DNA of 27,140 bases from Candidatus Zhuqueibacterota bacterium (GTDB lineage: Bacteria > KSB1 > UBA2214), in assembly GCA_022706175.1 (NCBI GenBank), contig JAKJDB010000001.1, forward strand, positions 1-27,140, given 5' to 3'. The notes below the pieces were generated by a model. The model ran no database searches. It was not told the origin of the DNA and saw only the letters and a list, made by a program, of their open reading frames with translations. This document shows positions 25,519-27,140 of the stretch, piece by piece (within the stretch, counting starts at the first letter, position 1; each line of letters starts with the position of its first letter). Both the position numbers and the translations under genes were made by a program.

Positions 25519-26616
25519 TCAGCATCCCGGCGTCGGCTGATGAGCCTCCTCAATCATGGCCAGATAGTTTTTCACCGGCACATAGCTGGGTACTGAATTG
25601 CCGGAGCCGATCGCATACCGCCCGCGGCTGCCGCATCCGTCGATCAGCTCTCTGGTTCTTTTGCGCACCTGCTCCGGAGTGCCGGCCGAGAGGATGTTGA
25701 TGTCCAGACCGCCGAGCACCGCGATCCGCTCTCCGAAGCGCTGCTGAAACGCCTCCACCGGCATGATCGCATCCTCAAACGAATGTTTGCCGTCGATGCA
25801 CACGTCGTCGATCAGAGTCTGCATCACCGGCGTCACCTGTCCGCAGGAATGGAGAAAGTAGGGCAGATGGTGTTCATGGGCCAGGGCGGCGAACCGTTTG
25901 TGCCACGGCAGAAAATAGGTTTGCAGATCCGCCGGACTGATGAGCGTGCCGGAGCGGAATCCCATATCATCGCCCTGAAAGATCGCCAGCAGGGCGTCCA
26001 GTTGCAGCAACCGGCGATAATAGGCTTCGATGAGTTCACCGACCCGGTCGGTGACCGCTTTCACCAGATCCGGCTGATCCATCAGCGCGTAGCACAATCC
26101 CTCATAGGAAAAAATCTTGGATACGTGCTCGAAAATGCCGGCGGCGTGACAGGTGATCAAGCCCATGCCGTCGGGCAGGTGGCTGTTCAGATACTCCAAT
26201 GGAAAAAAATCGACCTGGTCCACAGCCGGCCAGTCGAATGTTTCAAAGTCCTGCCAACTGGCGATGACGCCCTGATGCTGCTCGTCCCATTGTCGCATCC
26301 GCTTCGGATCCGGGCCCACATCCTCGGCGATCAGGGAGTGAGGTTGAAAGCTCATACCTGTTTCATAGCGGACAAAATCGTATCCCAACCGATACCAGAC
26401 CTGAATAAAATTATCCAGATAGGCCGACTGGCTGGCGCGATCCGGCCCAAACGGCGTCCAGGTCCGATCAAGAAGGTCGCTGACGATCGGGCGCAGCAGC
26501 ACATCGTCAATGATGTATTCGATCAGGGGCACGCGACCGCCCGGGCGGTGGTGCATCAGCCGGGCGACAAAATCGCGGCCGTCCGGATGAGGGGGTACGT
26601 TGAGAAAGGTGTACAT
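25519..26616 (-). CDS. UroD-family (MtaA/CmuA-type) methyltransferase-like protein
   Basis: A 365-residue TIM-barrel protein of the uroporphyrinogen decarboxylase superfamily. Instead of the arginine-rich HemE N-terminus it carries H256-S-C258 (in YFLHSCGQV) and C328 (in DGCGSRG), matching the H-x-C...C zinc site that activates a thiol in corrinoid-dependent methyltransferases such as MtaA. ITCHAAGIFEHV, FQGDDMGFRSG and GKHSFEDAIMPVE are typical of this group. It is therefore more likely a methyltransferase in C1 metabolism than a heme enzyme; the methyl donor and acceptor are unknown. AAGGAGAGG lies eight bases before ATG and a near-consensus promoter upstream. It could cooperate with the activation-domain protein at 11443-12156, though the two are 13 kb apart. 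Confidence 0.85.
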   Translation of the reverse strand: MYTFLNVPPHPDGRDFVARLMHHRPGGRVPLIEYIIDDVLLRPIVSDLLDRTWTPFGPDRASQSAYLDNFIQVWYRLGYDFVRYETGMSFQPHSLIAEDVGPDPKRMRQWDEQHQGVIASWQDFETFDWPAVDQVDFFPLEYLNSHLPDGMGLITCHAAGIFEHVSKIFSYEGLCYALMDQPDLVKAVTDRVGELIEAYYRRLLQLDALLAIFQGDDMGFRSGTLISPADLQTYFLPWHKRFAALAHEHHLPYFLHSCGQVTPVMQTLIDDVCIDGKHSFEDAIMPVEAFQQRFGERIAVLGGLDINILSAGTPEQVRKRTRELIDGCGSRGRYAIGSGNSVPSYVPVKNYLAMIEEAHQPTPGC

Positions 26617-26624
26617 GCGTTGAT

Positions 26625-26633
26625 CCTCTCCTT
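26625..26633 (-). promoter_or_regulatory. Strong Shine-Dalgarno of UroD-family gene
   Basis: AAGGAGAGG on the minus strand, eight bases before the ATG at 26616. Confidence 0.7.
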
Positions 26634-26645
26634 AGGGTCTGGAAT

Positions 26646-26674
26646 ATAATAGTCATTTGTGTAAAAAATATCAA
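26646..26674 (-). promoter_or_regulatory. Near-consensus sigma70 promoter for UroD-family gene
   Basis: On the minus strand TTGATA (26669-26674), exactly 17 bases, then TATTAT (26646-26651); each element differs from consensus at one position. The transcript would start near 26639, leaving a short leader containing the ribosome site. Confidence 0.75.
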
Positions 26675-26706
26675 TTAGTATTTGCTCCCGGAGGCAGAAT
26701 TTGCTG

Positions 26707-26735
26707 TTGCATTTATCTGGTGATACCGTTATATT
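26707..26735 (+). promoter_or_regulatory. Candidate promoter for UbiA-family gene
   Basis: TTGCAT (26707-26712), 17 bases, TATATT (26730-26735). The -10 matches five of six and the -35 three of six to consensus. It points away from the UroD-family promoter, leaving about 36 bases to the ATG at 26778. Confidence 0.5.
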
Positions 26736-26777
26736 TATCGTTATGCTTGAATTGTATCCATTAAAGGCGCCACGCTT

Positions 26778-27140
26778 ATGATGAAACGGCTGCGTGGTCT
26801 ATTGCAGATCATCCGGCCTGTGAATGTGATCATCGCCATGGCCTCGGTGCTGCTCGCCGTGCTCATCAGTAATCCGCACACCCGGCTGCGCCATCTGGTC
26901 CTGGCGATGCTGGTGGGCGGTCTGGTCACCAGCGGCGCCAATGCGATCAACGATTACTTTGACATCGAGATCGACCGCATCAACCGGCCGCGACGGCCGC
27001 TGCCGGCCGGGCTGCTGTCACCATCCGCCGCCCGCATGTTTGCCTTTGTTTTTTTTACCTCGGCGCTGGCGCTGGCTGCGTTTCTCGGCTCACAGAGTCT
27101 GCTCATCGTCGGCGGGAGCGTCCTGTTGGTTTACGCCTAC
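26778..27140 (+). CDS. UbiA-superfamily prenyltransferase, 3'-truncated
   Basis: Open to the window edge, 121 residues visible. Integral membrane enzymes of this superfamily transfer an isoprenoid chain to an aromatic ring, heme or glycerol-phosphate acceptor. The first aspartate-rich motif N-x3-D-x3-D is seen in NAINDYFDIEIDRINRPRRP, which binds the prenyl diphosphate through magnesium. It is preceded by spans VNVIIAMASVLLAVLI and LVLAMLVGGLVTSGA. IIRPVNV at the start and the R-P-L-P-A-G ending of the motif resemble the geranylgeranylglycerol-phosphate type and menaquinone/chlorophyll synthase types; the part seen cannot decide. Two adjacent ATG codons occur; 26778 is preferred because AAGG lies about 10 bases upstream. 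Confidence 0.85.
   Translation, partial: MMKRLRGLLQIIRPVNVIIAMASVLLAVLISNPHTRLRHLVLAMLVGGLVTSGANAINDYFDIEIDRINRPRRPLPAGLLSPSAARMFAFVFFTSALALAAFLGSQSLLIVGGSVLLVYAY

Noticed and set aside
25519..26616. HemE, uroporphyrinogen decarboxylase of heme synthesis.
   Set aside because: The N-terminal arginine motif of HemE is absent and a thiol-activating zinc motif is present.

Overview
The window looks like chromosomal DNA of a Gram-negative, heterotrophic bacterium, plausibly from the FCB group or a nearby candidate phylum (KSB1- or Calditrichota-like). The basis is a GWxTD-domain protein, an outer-membrane beta-barrel protein, secreted sulfatase, sialidase-like and GH106 enzymes, and a UbiA-family prenyltransferase. 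This placement is inference from gene content; no rRNA or tRNA gene is present. Coding density is high, and no gene-free stretch exceeds 300 bases. The longest gap is 15496-15755 (260 bases, AT-rich). I saw no CRISPR array, insertion sequence, tRNA or rRNA.

Layout. (a) 1-1602 (+) is the 3' part of a sodium:solute symporter. (b) 1704-7788 is all on the minus strand. Reading from its 5' end it holds ssb with a good promoter and a rho-independent terminator, then a compact nucleoside-salvage set (cdd, udk, tdk, purine nucleoside phosphorylase), then a secreted sulfatase and a sialidase-like protein. (c) 7957-10712 (+) holds a ParB/Srx-fold protein translationally coupled to a spore-photoproduct-lyase-like radical SAM protein, followed by a DedA membrane protein. 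(d) 10709-15495 (-) holds a YciH/SUI1 protein, a GH106 rhamnosidase-like enzyme, a methionine-synthase-activation-domain protein and an outer-membrane beta-barrel. (e) 15756-20260 (+) is a coupled pair: a secreted HELGH metallopeptidase and a membrane-anchored GH2-like protein that has lost its acid/base glutamate. (f) 20392-25442 (+) is smc followed by a GWxTD protein, closed by a terminator. (g) 25519-26616 (-) is a UroD-family methyltransferase-like protein, divergent from a UbiA prenyltransferase that runs off the end of the window.

How they work together. The symporter, sulfatase, sialidase-like protein and GH106 enzyme point to scavenging of sulfated or rhamnose-containing glycans. The cdd-udk-tdk-pnp set recycles nucleosides. 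The methionine-synthase-activation protein and the UroD-family protein, which carries an H-x-C...C zinc motif, both belong to corrinoid-dependent methyl-transfer chemistry, but no corrinoid protein lies in the window. The most promising under-described units are the ParB-like/SPL-like pair, where the SPL hydrogen-donor cysteine position is a glutamate, and the metallopeptidase/pseudo-GH2 membrane pair.

Several starts were refined from ribosome-binding sites: cdd at 7234 (TTG), tdk at 6182, the metallopeptidase at 15756 and the pseudo-GH2 protein at 17786.
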